Origin: Opisthorchis felineus
Lineage: Eukaryota; Platyhelminthes; Trematoda; Opisthorchiida; Opisthorchiidae
Direction of reading: 5' to 3'
Assembly: GCA_004794785.1 (NCBI GenBank)
Contig: SJOL01005510.1
Location: forward strand, 292,582 to 356,581
DNA: 64,000 bases
Below are positions 24,101 through 39,100 of the stretch, in pieces. Position 1 is the first letter of the stretch, and each line of letters begins with the position of its first letter. Both the position numbers and the translations under genes were made by a program. The notes under the pieces were generated by a model that saw nothing but the letters and a program-made list of their open reading frames with translations, was not told the DNA's origin and searched no databases.

Positions 24101-27100
24101 TGAGGGGAATGCGGTCATGTTTGATAAAGGCACATCTTCCAAATGCAGAGGAGTCATAGTAGTGGTTCAATTGATGAAATAGTCAAATAGAAACTATGAA
24201 GCAAAAGGACGTTATGTGGCATTTTGTTTGAAACCACCTGTTCTGTAGGTAGTCAGCGTTCAAACAAATCGATAATCGACCAGAACTTACCGTGCAGGTG
24301 AGACGACTCAGTAAAGCGACAACACCATGGTCAGTTATTACAGCTAAATTTTCTTCATCAACAGCAATTTTGGAGACAGCTGCACATACAGCTGCCAGCA
24401 CGTTCATGTTAGTGGAGCGTAGTAAGCTGACGATCAGTTCCAGACCACCCACAAATGATCGAACCATTTCACCTGCATCCTGAGATAATGAATATAGACA
24501 GGATGAAAAACATCATATTAGTTACCTTCAACACAACAGCTGCAAACGATCGCATGGGCACTAAATGATCAAACGCATTGGAATATTAAGTTAGCGTTCA
24601 TCCGCAAAAACTTTGGTTTTCCAAAGTTTTCAATAGCATCTATCACGTAAATTTCATCAGGTCTGTAAGGGAATGACAGTGAAAGATTCATAAAACGTTA
24701 TAAAAAATTGATGTTTCTTTAGGGTAGTTTCATGGCTTGTGTTTGTGCAGATATTTATTGTATATTCATTTATATAATGAAGAAAACACCTACCCAGTTC
24801 CTGTTCTATTACCATGGTAAAAAGGCCAAAAGCGACTCCCATGTGTAGAAGTAGCTAAGAAAGCCTGCATAAGCGTCCACAGATTAAAATTTTAGCCATG
24901 CTTTCGGGTTCCTAATAGGAGCGGTTTCTTAACGGTATGAGTCATACTTTGAGTTTTTGGGCCTTGCAATTCTGTCGAATGATATATGTACTATGATGCC
25001 ATATTTAGTCTCATATTCCAAAAATACCAACATTTCTATTGTTTGCCGCCGTAATTTTCATACACTCTCCCCTGTGGACTAATATGTTGCCTTCAAATTG
25101 TATGTAAAGTCCAGCCTGACCTGGATCATGCAAAAATTCCTCACCGCAACGTTCAACCTCATTCATCGCCTCTCCTTGTAACATTTTGTTATGATTTAGG
25201 TAACCTATTTTCATAACAGGACTGGTCGCACTGTGGCAGGCCAGAGGAAAGCAACTCTCGGAATCTAGCTATCGCGTAAAACTACTCGTGCAACAGATTT
25301 TGAGCACTTCGCCAGGGTTTGATTTTTTCACCAATAGAAATAACGTTTTCCACCCAAAAATTCCGGTCGCCTTTAGCCACCCACCAAAAACATTTCCCCG
25401 GCATTTTTACTGTAAAAACCGACTTATACCTATGTAAACGCTACTCAAAAGTTCTGATCCGTCTTTAGGCCAGTTTCTGTCAAAAGTGATGAGGAAATGT
25501 GGTGTAGTGTAGTGTTAGTGTGTAGTTAAATTCAGCACAGTGATGCAGAGAACCATATTACTGACAAGCTCCTCCCGTTGTCGCGCTTAGCACTATGACG
25601 AGTTCATTGTGTTCTGCGTCACGACCATCGCAATTAAATTTCGCAAACTTTCAAATCATGACTACGGATGCAACCTCGTGGACTTATTCGCAGATAGATG
25701 ATCGACTGATGACCCAAGGGGATGGCACTACTGAGGAAAATTCATTTGCCAAATAGAAAGAATCAGGACATGTACAAGCTGTTCAGGATATTTCCAATAA
25801 TGCTGACCCTGATATTAATTCGCACTGAGTACTAACACCTGATCATCTTGATTTTTCCGTTTGCAGATTCCATAATTCCACATGGTTCACTGTTCATGGT
25901 TTCTCCCAGTAACTATTTGTCTCGTTTGCCCCTGTAAGCACACAGCCTGAGAAGGTCGTAATCCAATCAGTACGATTTTCCGGAGGTTCTTTTTAGAAAT
26001 AACTCTTAGAAAGCTCCAAGCACGTGCGACACTAGACACCTCTGTAGAATGCAATACTTGTGTAATAATGTGCTCACTGTAGTATCAGCTCATAATGCTC
26101 ATTAGTTTGAACAATTGAGAGGGCCCACTGCAAGCAACTACCGAGTTTAAACATCCGAAACGCTCACCCGGGATGGTGTAGGTGTATTCAGGTGAAACAA
26201 GCAAAAAAGGGTTAACCTAAATAGCCCAAGACTGCTGCATTCTTGGGGTAGTACAGCGCTGATGGGGACGAGTAACAATGAAACTCAAACTCTGTACCAC
26301 AGATTAGGCAGAGTAACTTTGTCAGAATGCCATTTTAAACAGGGATAATACAGGTGCAACAACGTGGATGCTGAGATTGTTCAAAGATATAGGTATTGTC
26401 CACATGTATACGGGTTTTCCGGTGCCTCTTGCTTAGGAAAAAATACCAAATATCAGTGCAAGTTTCGTCAAAACCCGAAATGGTCCCTGAATTTTGGTCT
26501 GGCCAACTCTTCTTCTAATGAAAAGAGTAGCACTATCATGAATAACAAGGAAGAATAGAAGAACATAGTGGGGATTTTGAGTACATTTCTCGGCAAATAA
26601 AAGTGAATAAGCAGTTGACGAATTTTCTATGAATACGTTACTTCACAGTGGTGAGTGACTGCAGCTTTTGTATCCACTAGTTTTTTGCGATTCTGAAATT
26701 CAAGGCGGTGTTTCATCCTGAAAATTAAGCCAGTCAATGATAAAATACCGGAAGTCACCTACCGGTTGCTTCTTTTATGCTGCGACCCATCAGAGTTGCC
26801 CACTGCACGATTCGGGCTTATTAGTACTTTGGCTATTGTTATCACATCAATTTAAGTGTAGACATGTCTTTTATAACAAGTTTTTATTATAATTGTAGTT
26901 ACAGTCATAATGCCGAAGGACCAGGTCTCAAGGAAAAACGATGACACAGCTGTCTGTGTAACCAAACACTGACTAGATGAACGAAGTATATTAATTCAAT
27001 AAACTTTCCAGTTTGGTGCATTTTATTATCAAAGTATATAAAATGGCAATGTGGTTTAAAAACTTACCTTGGCGTTTTCTATGCAAGGACAAATAGCCCA

Positions 27101-30100
27101 TGCTGCACCAGACTGAACCTCAGGATTGGGATTTTTCAGCAGGGACCACAGTAGGCGAACGCCGTCTAAACTCTCTATTATACTGAGAAGATAAAAAAGT
27201 TGTGAATGTGCTAACGCTCAACACTGTGATAAAGTATGCTGAGATACAAAGCAGTGCTTATGAATGAATCCGGCATCTAATCTGACAAAGTGTGTATCTT
27301 GGTGTCTAAGCTGTTCGCAGCGAGTGGAATTTCGTCTGGGCAACTTTCCTCATAATGATTACCTGAATAATAGTTTCACTGCTAAACTTTCCAATGACCC
27401 ACCGGAATGGAGAGGTCACAACCGCTCCACAGATCACACTTACCCTAACTGCAACAGGTATGTAGTATAAGGTGCTTGTAAAAGTGCTACTCCACGCCAT
27501 CAGGACGAATGGCCATGTCGTATTCAAGGCCGCTTCCACCAGTGTGGACAATACCTCTATAATAGAGAAACTAGGATATATGGTGCACTTAAAAACTTCA
27601 AAAGATGTAAAGTCACGCAGAACTCTCTTAGTGGGTGGTTTAGATAGGCACCGAAAGCGAAATAAGCCATATTGATCGAAAGTAAAAGTTAGTTTTAGGA
27701 ATTTTCAGGAGCTTTCAATCCTTCTAAGCAGCCTTAGTGCTTCGTGAGATGACCACATTTTCTTGTTCTGTATAAACCTTTGTTGAGCGGTTGTGCGCTT
27801 GATTCTGAAGTCGGCTGAAATTTGACTTTTGAATGTTTGTCCAAAAATTCTGGATCCAACTGCAGTCCTCACGATTTGTACACAGCGCAGAGGCATAGTA
27901 TTCGGACACTGTTCCTTTGATTGGTCTTCGTAATGAAGGACAGTGTGATTCCACTCTCTCTTTGGCTGACCAGTCAACTGAGTGACATTTTACATGTATT
28001 TGACAACGATGTTAGAAATTTGACAACTGTTCAACTGACGGTGAACAGGAAGACTGCGTAGGATATACACATAAATATCTCACTTCTCGTCCTCCAAACT
28101 AGTGAACAATAAAAAAATTGTCAATTTAACTGCATGAAAATACTTTTTTCGTGTCTGGCTGTGATTTATATGAGCATTGCCTGCATGGTGTGTATACTTA
28201 ACTCGTCAGCTTTTGACTGAATGTGAATAAAGGGGTACACGAAATTGTTTCCATGATTTCCGTTTTTTATTGTGCTTGCCTGCTAATTTCAAAACTTATC
28301 ACTATGCATGTGTACTTCGTTGGAATTTCTGGCGAATTACTAATTGTAGGCAATAAGCACCGTCCAATCTAGACCAGAATGGATACTTGAGATAACAAAT
28401 TTATCAGCGATGCTCTTTTAAACAAGCTGGATTTCTCTTTTCAATACTTTTGGAGACAATACAAGCCTCTCGATACCTCGGGATAGAAATGACCACTCAT
28501 TAGTTATAAACATGCTGGCAACAGTCATCATTTCCCAACTTGATATTCAAAGAAATTTAGGCGATTGAAGTCGTGCACTCTTGACGTCGAATCGTGTTTA
28601 CAGGTCGCTTAAAAGTCGTCGAAGTATCAACATTTGAGGTAATGCCGTTCCGATTCATTTAGGCTGGCACTATAAAAGCTACCATTCCATGGAACAAGCA
28701 CAATCAGTTTGTCTTAGGATTAGACTAAATAATTGGATAGGCTTATCATAATGTTGCTCACCTCATACTTTCTGGTTCTCCAGCGCACTTTTCTATAGCT
28801 CTGGTAGTATTTATAAGCAGATCTTGGTTGGTTCTCGTCAGGAGCGAAACAAGTGGTGGGATTCCATGTGTCCTTCTGATGGTAACAATATTATTGGCAT
28901 CTTTGGCCATTTCCCCAAGCGCACCAACGACGTTGACCAGCACCTGCAGAGCAGGGCACAGTGAAAAATTTGCAATGGAATTCGGGAGTGAAACTTTTTA
29001 GTAAAAGGCGACAAAAACAAAAAAAAAGCGACATGTTTTTTTGAGGCTTAGTGTTCACATTTTCTGTTTTCTGATTTGATGTCAAGATGATGACTGGTGT
29101 TCAGTTTTGGTCAAATCCTGCTGTCATTGAAGGCCTGCAATCCTCAGGTACCTGCCGACTTTCTTTTCTTAGGATTTACTCATCATTTCATCCGTTAGCT
29201 GGCTGCGTAGGAAACCTTTGGCCTCAACCAAATGTCACTTCTATGAGCTGGTTGTGACAGATACAACTTAGCTAGATCTTATACCTAGATTTAACCGCGC
29301 ACGTTTAAACTAAGCATTCAAAAGTGAAAAGTATATATATATATGTATATATATGTATATTCCTTGACTGCACTCGCACAGCCGGAAATTTCGTAAAATT
29401 GGCAACCCAGAGACTGAATCACATCGGTTTCAATCAGCAGACCCCTGGTGGAATATGGAAACTCGGTAGATCAAAATCTGGCCACATATTTAAACATAGG
29501 CAGTTGTATCTGATTCTTAAGTAACTGAACAGATATAGGCTGCCCGAAGACTCAAGCGAACAGAAGGCAAAGCAATTCTACGCCACGAGGGACTTGACCG
29601 ATGAACGTGTCCAGTGAATACAGGTTTGGGCACGTAGCCGTTTGGATCACATACTAGCCTCATTCCGGATCTAAATGGCTCAATCTTGATGACATTTTGG
29701 GAGAAAATCCTAGTTCAGAACTGAAAGCTGGTTGCATTAGTAAGTAAATAATCCAAATAACAAGTAATGCTACATTACATTCCTTATGATTGGGACGTCG
29801 CAGTGGACTTCGACATCTGCCCTAGCTTTCCTGACAGGTTTTCTGCCGAATACGATATACGGAAAGTTGGCGTTCCATCAGAATCGTGAGCTTGAAAGAC
29901 ACAGCATCTAGTGAATTACCGGGTGGTATCAGTCAGTGTCATTAACAATCCCCGTGCGACCTCCCTAGTGGGTGAAATAATAATGTCGCCTATATATTCA
30001 GAAGGTTTGTGTGTACCAAAAAAAGAATTTCGTAGATCCTCTGGTTGAAATATGACTGTACACAGCATGGAATGGACTAGAACAACTCTCGCTATGATTC

Positions 30101-33100
30101 ACTTAAATGGATGTCATTTTTCACCGTTCCAAATTATATCCCTTTTTTCTGGCTTTCCAGCGCAGTCAGTTCGCAGTAAGGGAAAAGGGATTTCGGTTTA
30201 CTTGACTGAGAGATGAGATTTTTCATTAAGTCTTGTCTATTGTTACTGAACGTATGTTGAACAATAAGTCGATCTAATGATGTAGAACGTTTTACTATTG
30301 AATAAAATCTATCAGTTGTTTACAGAGGCCTTTTTAAACGACAAAGTTTTGATCGGTTTCAAGATCCTTGCAACCGGTTGCATTCGGTGATCTCTTTAAT
30401 CCCATAAACGTATTTTTGACTGTTGCAAGAGAACCGAGCACCATACGTGATTACGTAAGTGCATAAGTGCTTCATCGTTTAACATTATTAGAGTGAAACG
30501 ACCTCTTTCTCCAGCGGTGTTTTCATGGAAAAACGTATAGTATGGCATAAAAACACGTTGTCGCAATTCACTCGCTGAGTTTAGGTCTAGTTTGATACTT
30601 AAAATCAATAAGCTTGTTAGCATTGAACACTTTGTTTAGTTGCGAGGTTTTTGTTCTTGTTCATTAGGATAAAACTGAAGGTACTGTCGCGAAGAGAAAG
30701 ATGCGAATCAGCGAAAAATCTTTCAATAACAGTGTACCTGAAGCATGAAAATGGACACTAAGTAAAGATAATTAACTAACTAATACGAATCTGCACTTGA
30801 CAGGGAATAGTATCTACCTTTTCACGAAGATCGTCAATTATTGCTGTTGTAACTTAATTCGTAAAAACATGGATATGGGTCAGTGAAATATTGTTTCTTT
30901 ATTGCAATTTTTGACACAACAACGAGCAGTACTTGCTCGTGCTAATAGGGAGCATGCATATAAGATACATCAGATGGCAGAACATTCTATACCAGGTGAA
31001 TAACAAGAATTTCCAAACCATTATGCGCTTGCATCCGTGATTCTTGTAATTTCGTTTCTTTAGAAGGAGGACAGGTTTTGAGGTTCAGTAGAAGCTTGCC
31101 CAGGGCTTAGCCAAGTTTTTGAGGGCCTTCGAATTACTATTTACAGCAAATAAAAATATCTGACTTGAGTTTATGCGTAAAAATAGTTGAAAATCGTCAG
31201 TGAAATAATAAACCTTTCTTTGTAATTCTAGAAAACTAAATTTTTGGAGATGATATTTTGTGAGTTAGAATGATCCAAACCTGGCTTATACGCAGCATTA
31301 ATTTGCCAATTTCAAGATATCCTTGGGATGCTGGCGAGTTTGTTTGAGAAAACAGCCGCATAAATTTGCCCTGGTATAGTTTCTTAAAATTTAATTTAAC
31401 TTATATTTCAAACAATAAACAAATGCATTTTCATCAACTAGATTACCCAAATCTGGAGGTAAACATGACACGCTATTCGATTTAGAATTGAAATCTGCTC
31501 ACAAGTTTCAGAAGTTTGTGTCTCATATAATGAAATAAGAAAAAAATGTTATGTTTAGTCACAAGGTGAAGATAGTTTCTGGATTAGATTTCTATCCCGA
31601 GCTTGTTTTTGGATTCATTTTGTGATGGTTTATATGCTCACCTGATTGAAAAAGTTTACGAGCCTGATAATTTTCCCATTTTTTCAGAGCACTAATGAGA
31701 AGCTAATGTCTACTCAAATCCACAGGCTACAAAATGGATAGATTTTCGTGGCATCGAGTGGCGTTGTAGTGTAGTTACAGGAAAAATGATGGTTAGCTGT
31801 TGCGTTGCAAACCTGACCAGAGCCATAATGCAAACCCACGAGCAGTCGGTCATCAACAGTGGGCAGTTTAATGGTGGGGTCAATCTAATGATGTCTTTTA
31901 GAATGCATACTCTTTAGAATTTCTCAAAGATGCCTGAAAAATAAACCAGGTTTACCTATCAGGTGTAAACTGTGTAAACTGTGTGTAAACTATCAGGTGT
32001 AAAACCTGACAGGTATAAATGGGCTCACTTTGTTTACCACTGCAGAAATTTGTACCTTGAAACATCTTGCCGAATACTACATCACAATCGCCCATGGTAG
32101 AATGCTTCACTTTATAAATGAGAATTATAGATAAACAAGAATTACAGGGATATTTTGCACTCGCTGGTTAAATGAGGACCCATATCAGGTATAATTCTAG
32201 ATAAAATTATTCATCCTGTACGTTAAAATTTACAAATCCCTTAGTTTGCCCAAAAACACCTATCGGATCCCATATTGCTCTTTGTTGCATTTTATATCGT
32301 TCGCTATGGGCAATATGTACATCAGCAATTTCACCCTTTTTGCAATGAATATGTGCTGCCCACGGTCCAAAGCTGATGAAAAAGAACAGTTTTTATCAGC
32401 GCATTACTACATAACCAAAAAATCCTACCCATCAAAAAGGAGAGTGAGTGCGCTTATATGCAAACCAGTTGCATTATGCACCATCATATGTATATCAGCG
32501 AGCAAACTGCAGATTGTATACTAACGAGGTCCATTGTCACTTGAGAGCAGAGCAAATAGGTGCATTGGGCTGCGGAAATTGCAAAGCGGAAATCCTACTT
32601 GGTGATGACATCTACTGATCACCGTCATCATCTGTCGACTAAAATGCTTCAAGTCAGAGGACAATTCGAAATAATTGCAAGTGCATTTGCACAAGTTTTG
32701 TCATTTACTGCAGTCCAACGTTGATGCAAAAATATGCTGCGTGATTATAGGCATGCAAATACTTCATGTCAATGAAACAAAGCGAGATACGTCCTCAGTC
32801 AGATAGCCATTTCCTCCGTCTGACAGACCTTTACCCGTACATTTTCAGCAACTTTGATAATTCCGACGTTGACTACCGAACACTTGTTTATCGAATATTT
32901 CTATGGTCTACAAATATATTAGGTTAATTTTTAGATTTTATGTGGAACGAGTGTACAGACATTTGAGACACTCATGTGGGATCCAACCGTGGTCATTTAA
33001 ACGGTAGGCTACTATCCTAGCCTCTAGGCTGCCCGGTCAAGCACAGCAATGGCAGAATTAATAGAAAGAACGTTATCCCAACAGTTAAGCAGACAAGTCA

Positions 33101-36100
33101 GAGTCAGTTTTAACTTGCCTCGTCTTGGTATTGCGTGAACCATCATACCTCGAAAGGATTGAAAGCGTGTCTTTTTGCAATTAAACTCTTAAACTTTTTA
33201 AATCTAAGCCACATTTTTACCCATTTAATGAAATTTATGTGTAGCCTTGATGATTGAAGGTTCCGACTGACAGCGCTTAATGGCTCTCCCAAGTGACAGT
33301 CTATGGGCGAGTGAACTAGTGTATTTTTTTATACTTTGGAATCTAAAGCTTGCTGAAAGCAAATAATTTTGTTTTAATTGTGTAGAATGTAAAACCTTGG
33401 AACAAGTCAATTGCTACAGTACTGGTGAGACAAAACTGAGCTTTTTATTGTCTCATTGAGTCAGGGATCTTAATATGCCCAAAATAATCTATCATGTCTT
33501 ACACCTGTTGCTTGACGCTTTGGCGCACCATGAGCCATTAAATATGGCATACAAACAGCGTCTTCTTTCATAGTATAGATGTAAATTCTACCTGCCTTAT
33601 GCCCCGTTCCTACGTGAAAAACTGACTGAAACTTTGAGGTTTCAATAATCTGTATCATATTATCACCCTACCGACAACTCGTTCCTCAACTTTGAGCAAC
33701 AGCTGGTGTTTTTCAACCACAAAAATGCAGATATAGATGAAACTCACTAAGTTTATTTCGCACTGGTAAGTTCACCACCGTTCGTTCACTGAATACTCCC
33801 GTTTTAATGAGGAAGCGCACTAGTTTGCGAATGATTCATTTCAATGGTGTTCCATCGGGCGATATGATAAGTGATTTAGAGCATCATACAGGGTTGTCTT
33901 CATGTTGCTATAAAAACAAAGATACTATGCACTCGGCCGTGGGACAGTTTGAAAATTCACATGCGTCCAACGTGCTATGGTGGAGTAATGGTAACAGGCT
34001 CGCCTCGCATGTCAGATGTCCGGAGTTCAAACCCAGGCACCGCCATTTGATATGCACTGCTGATGAGCTTTAATAAGAGCGAAACTCTAGTCCAGTGCTT
34101 CCCTTTGGTGTGGACTCACCAGAATAATTACGCCGGAACAATAGAACTACCGTTCAAACGAGAGTGGTGTGAATGTGAACAGCTTGAATAGTAGATCAAG
34201 GCAATATCGAAGCTTTCCCATACACTTTTGCTGGCAAAGTTACGGGTCATGCATTCCAAGGGCGACTGCTTGATTTGTTGCGCACTTGATATACGGCACT
34301 GATGAATTCGACCGTTTCGGTCCGGTGGCCTTTACCAGTCAGACGATTGCTGAGCAACCAATGAGTAAATAGTATTTTTATACGATGCGTAAGACAACAG
34401 TGTACAATAGTTTGGCCCTTGAGCATAAGACAGGACAAATTACGATCGTTTTCAGCTTGTGTATTTTCCGTTTGGCTTTGTCCCACCTACCATTTATTCT
34501 GTGGCACTCATCGCGAAAGGCCACAGCTAGTGAGGGCTTTTTCGAGAAGTCTGTGCATGCGAAAATGTACCAACTTGCCAGTTTAATCTTTTAATAAAAT
34601 GATCCCGAGAGACTGGGATGGGCTTCATTTTTTTATCTAAGGGTTTGGCAACCATCATTTTCAAAAGACGCGCTGAATCGTGAACTGGTTCGTCGCAAAG
34701 GAAATACTGACCCTGAACCAGTTTGTATAAATCTAATTCTAACATTGCGGCAACTTCCAAATCACTGTCATGATTACCAGCGCCCAAACATGGTCACATT
34801 TCGGTTTTCGGTCAACACACGAAGGCAGTTGATGCCGTTCATTGGATTTCTCTTGAACTTGCCTTGCGGCAGAAATCAAACCAATAGTAACTCGGCCACT
34901 TCAAAATCTACGCTGGTGTTTAGGAATGTTTTTCTTCAAAATAATGCAGTCTGATAGACTGACAAGACTGCGCGTAGGAGGATCATTCTTCTCTAGCTCT
35001 CTGTCACCTGCCAAATTCCTTTCTCCTCACAAATAAGTATTGTCTTTGCAGAAAAGGATTCATCTCCCAAAATTTGCAATACAGGTAGAGAAGGTCATTT
35101 TGTGGTGTCGGTCATCCTGCTTGAACAATTTCGTGAGTTCACCATCCTTTCCTGTTCTTTTTCCACTTTGCAGCTGGCTTATACCCCTCAGAAGTTCGGC
35201 GGATGTGAGCAAGGCTGCCAGAAAGATCGTTAATTTATGTTTTTGGTAGGTGAATTGTATGGCTCAACTCGACATCTCCTGGTTGACTGGATAGTGATGA
35301 AATGTGACATTTCCAAGCTGAGCTTGCTAAGTTTTCCTCCAGATTGTTTTTATTCCGTCAGCTGAGGATATCAGGCTTTCCGTTTATGGATTTCTTTTAG
35401 TCTGTTAAAGAGTTTTTGTGACAGCGACGATCAGCGTTTGACTAGGTAGCTTCATACCGTTTCATTCTTTGTTTCACATGTGTTTTGAAACTTTTGTCCT
35501 AGCACTTCTGAGTTATTTTGTGGTCCCCGTGTTTGCCGGTTCTTGGTGAACCTCATCAAGCACCAAATTCTTTTCCTGATTAAAGGTGGATATCAATGGG
35601 TCACCCTCATTAAAGAAATCTGGCCTACGTGCTCGATTTATTCAAAGTGTAGTCATAGCAACCGCCAGGAGTTATGCCTCTGTTTAGGTCTAATGGCTTG
35701 AAGTGTGTTTGGGACTTCATCATCCGCCACACTTTTCTTTAGAGCCCCGCAAAACTTCTTCAGCTTTCTCGCATCCAACTTGAACGGGTTACCTCCTGGT
35801 AAATGTCGCAGTTTTCTAAGTGCCACGTTTAATTAAACATGTACCAAAGAGTTATACGTGTGAATGATCTGCGTTCCTTCCGTAATCTTTACCGCAAAAT
35901 GAAGCAGTCGATTAGGTGTCCGTGTCCACCTGTCGGATGAATACACATTGCAAACTTTTTCGCTTCACATTAAGCTACACATTTGCTACTGAATTTCTGA
36001 ATGCCGCACACATTTTTAAGAGTAATTAACCATTGTCGCTTACTCACCCGTTTCAAAATGGACCCGGGATTTTCGTCCAGATTTTTCAGTTTTTGCGAAC

Positions 36101-39100
36101 CAGAGCATTGAAATCACCAAACAGAAAATAGGCGTTACTAGGAGGTCCAAATCTGAGTGGGTTTAAAAGCTGATCGTATTATTTCTTCCCATCCTCATGT
36201 GAGTGCGACTTTGAGGGCGAATACTTACTAATAAAAATGACAAACTGTGCTCTTCACAGCCGGAATCGCACAGCCACCATCCTAGGTTTTGCACAGTTTG
36301 ATTGATCGATGTTCTCTGATTCACGTGACCTGTGGCTGAGAATCCGACACCCTGTTCATGTCGACTTTCTGATGTCGGCCCCACATTCTGTAGGCAGCCG
36401 GGCTTCAATGAGTGCAGCAATGTCTATCCTGTAATCTTTGAATTCATGTGCAACAAGAGCAGTTCGTTCTTCAGACCTGTCTCCTACAACCTTATCAAGG
36501 ACAGTACTCCGTTCCCAGTTTCCCGGTTCCAAGTCGTATTAGACTTATCTTCATTCTCTTTATAATAGGCAACATGGACTGCAAAACTAAGCAGTAGGAC
36601 TTATTTGAGGTTCCACATCTTGTTTCTTGGGTTTGAGTGTCTAGCCCACAATATGGTGAAGGGCTGACCTAGATCGAGAGCATAAGGTGGATGGCATGAA
36701 AGTATGAATCCAGATGCCACGGCGCACACTATGTGCCTTTTGAGCAGCACTGGACTCTTAATTTTTGTTTTGTAATCCTTCGATTTGCGTTGACCGGAAA
36801 AGATCACTAAAACATTAGTATTTGTTGGCTTGTGCTCTGATAGTTGCAGTGACACTCGTGCGTGTATTCTTCCAAAATTATTTTGACCGTATTGGATAGT
36901 GCACTGGTGACCACAGTTAGTCCTTGAGATATTGGGGTGTGCGGTATTTGCGGTCAGTTTTTCAGCCAGTCCTTCTTCAGGGGAAGGAAGCATGGACATT
37001 TCCATAAATTCCAAGATTCTGGTCGCTTAAAAAAGGCGGCTTACTTCTGTCTCACTCCTTTCGCAGCAAAAAGTGAACAACTTTATCCCTAGACCGTCTC
37101 AGCAGATTATTTCTCGTAGTATAAGGACTCGCTGTCCTTAGATGAATCCCCTGTTGGCTTTCCTGGAATAGTTATGCCTTACAGAACTGAGTCAGAGTCA
37201 GGATAGCCTACAGAAGCTCGACCACCACGACAAGGTGGCAGCTTTACGTTGGGTGCTAACATATATGTGTACATATAGGTAATGCCAAAGAAACAACTTT
37301 GTACGAGAAGCAAACTGGAGTTTTTTTAATAGTGAATGACATTCGGTGAGCAGCTATCTGTCGCATTCTAGAACAGAATCGTGACATTCTTTCGGAAAAA
37401 GCAATTGGCATGGAAAAAAGAACAGGATTTCAAACAAGAAAGGTGTGACCGCATCTGTAGGAGCACACCCATTCGCGGCCTCTTGTCCCTACTGAAGTAT
37501 TAAGGGGGGTATAGAGGGTGAAAAAGTTACGATTCCCAGGTTGCTTTTTCCGGAAAAGTGGAATTTTTGGAGCTTCAATGATCAAACTGGCCGCCGGAGA
37601 TTAACAAAACAAGGCTGTCAGGCAGTTTATGGTGGTATCTCAAAGCCAATGTCTAGTGTAATTCCAGGGACCGGACTTGATCATCTGTTCATGATCGGGG
37701 CCAGACCAAGCATGCGTCACTAAAAATTTAGAACTTACCTACCCTCATTTTTCTGCTTGTGCTCAAGATAGAAATTTATGAACATGAATGCCAATGTTCT
37801 GCATTTGTGAAATCCACCGGTGATAACACCTCAATCTTCTATCCTTTGGCCTGTTACCGAAAACTGTTTACTAAAGTTGCACTAGATAATCCATTTTGGT
37901 TCTCACTATACCTTAGAAACGCATCTTGCTGACAAAATACATGATATAAAACAGTCACTGTATTAAGAGTATCCATCAAACAGTGAGTGGGAACGAATGA
38001 GGCTTGGAGAGAATCCACTACTTTGGTTATGTCGACACACTCCTACAAGTTTCTTCTATTAACTTGCCGTGCTGGGTTTATTTGTCATCCTAATAGTTTT
38101 GATTTCTTTCACGGCTTCCACACTAGTGCGTGCCTAATTTTACTTCCCATACAGAAAGACTGATTGCTTTGTTTCGTGAAGCAAGCGTATACGCAATGTC
38201 TTGATATCAGACTATTTTTACATCTTGCAGGTGGAAATGTTCCCAGCAACCTCCTACTCTACGCTAACACCGGAAACAAAGTGATTTTAGACTTCGCCGC
38301 TGTGGTAAGATATGACGTATTAGAACTACGAAAACAAAAATTGAGAGGAAAGAATTGTTTCGTTGACATCTGTGTTGAATACACCCTTTTTATGCGTGTA
38401 TTTTGAAGATTACTTGCGTGACTTTGACAAGAAAACGAATAATAAAACGAACACTAACGTCAAGGCGATCCATGGTTGAAAGGACCGAAAACAAAAGGGG
38501 AACAGAACCAACATTTGATATAACAGATCATAAACAATAATATCAGATGGCGTTACTTTTTCCGTTCTTAATACCAACTGTATTCGTGGTGAGACTGATT
38601 CTACATAAAGGTACGTAGACATCTAAAATGAAAACACGTAGATGAAATAATTCCTTTTTCTTATTTTTGGTCACTTAGTAGAAAACAGGACAAAAAGGTC
38701 AACCTGAGTCTTAACTACTACAGAAGTTGGATGCAAACCAAAATTACAAAACGAATGTTTTGACAAATGTCTTGCCCTGCCTCTTTCGGTTCAGCAATTT
38801 AAATTTTTCCAATTACTAGGCCTAATGAGAGACAGTTAGTCCTGTTTGACGAGCTTATCTTATGAGTCCCATAATACCAGTCTTTAGTTCCTATGGCGTG
38901 GTTTTTTCAATATCATAATTCCTTCGAGGTTGAATCGGAGGCTTTTGTAATTGTTCTTTCACCTTGACATTTTATCTATATTTACAGGTTACTGCTTATA
39001 TGTGTTGTTGGGCACTTACGGAAGTAAGCAGGACCAGACGTCCCAGACTAATGGAAACCTTGGAAATTGCCATGATACAATCTGTAGAGCACAATGAATC

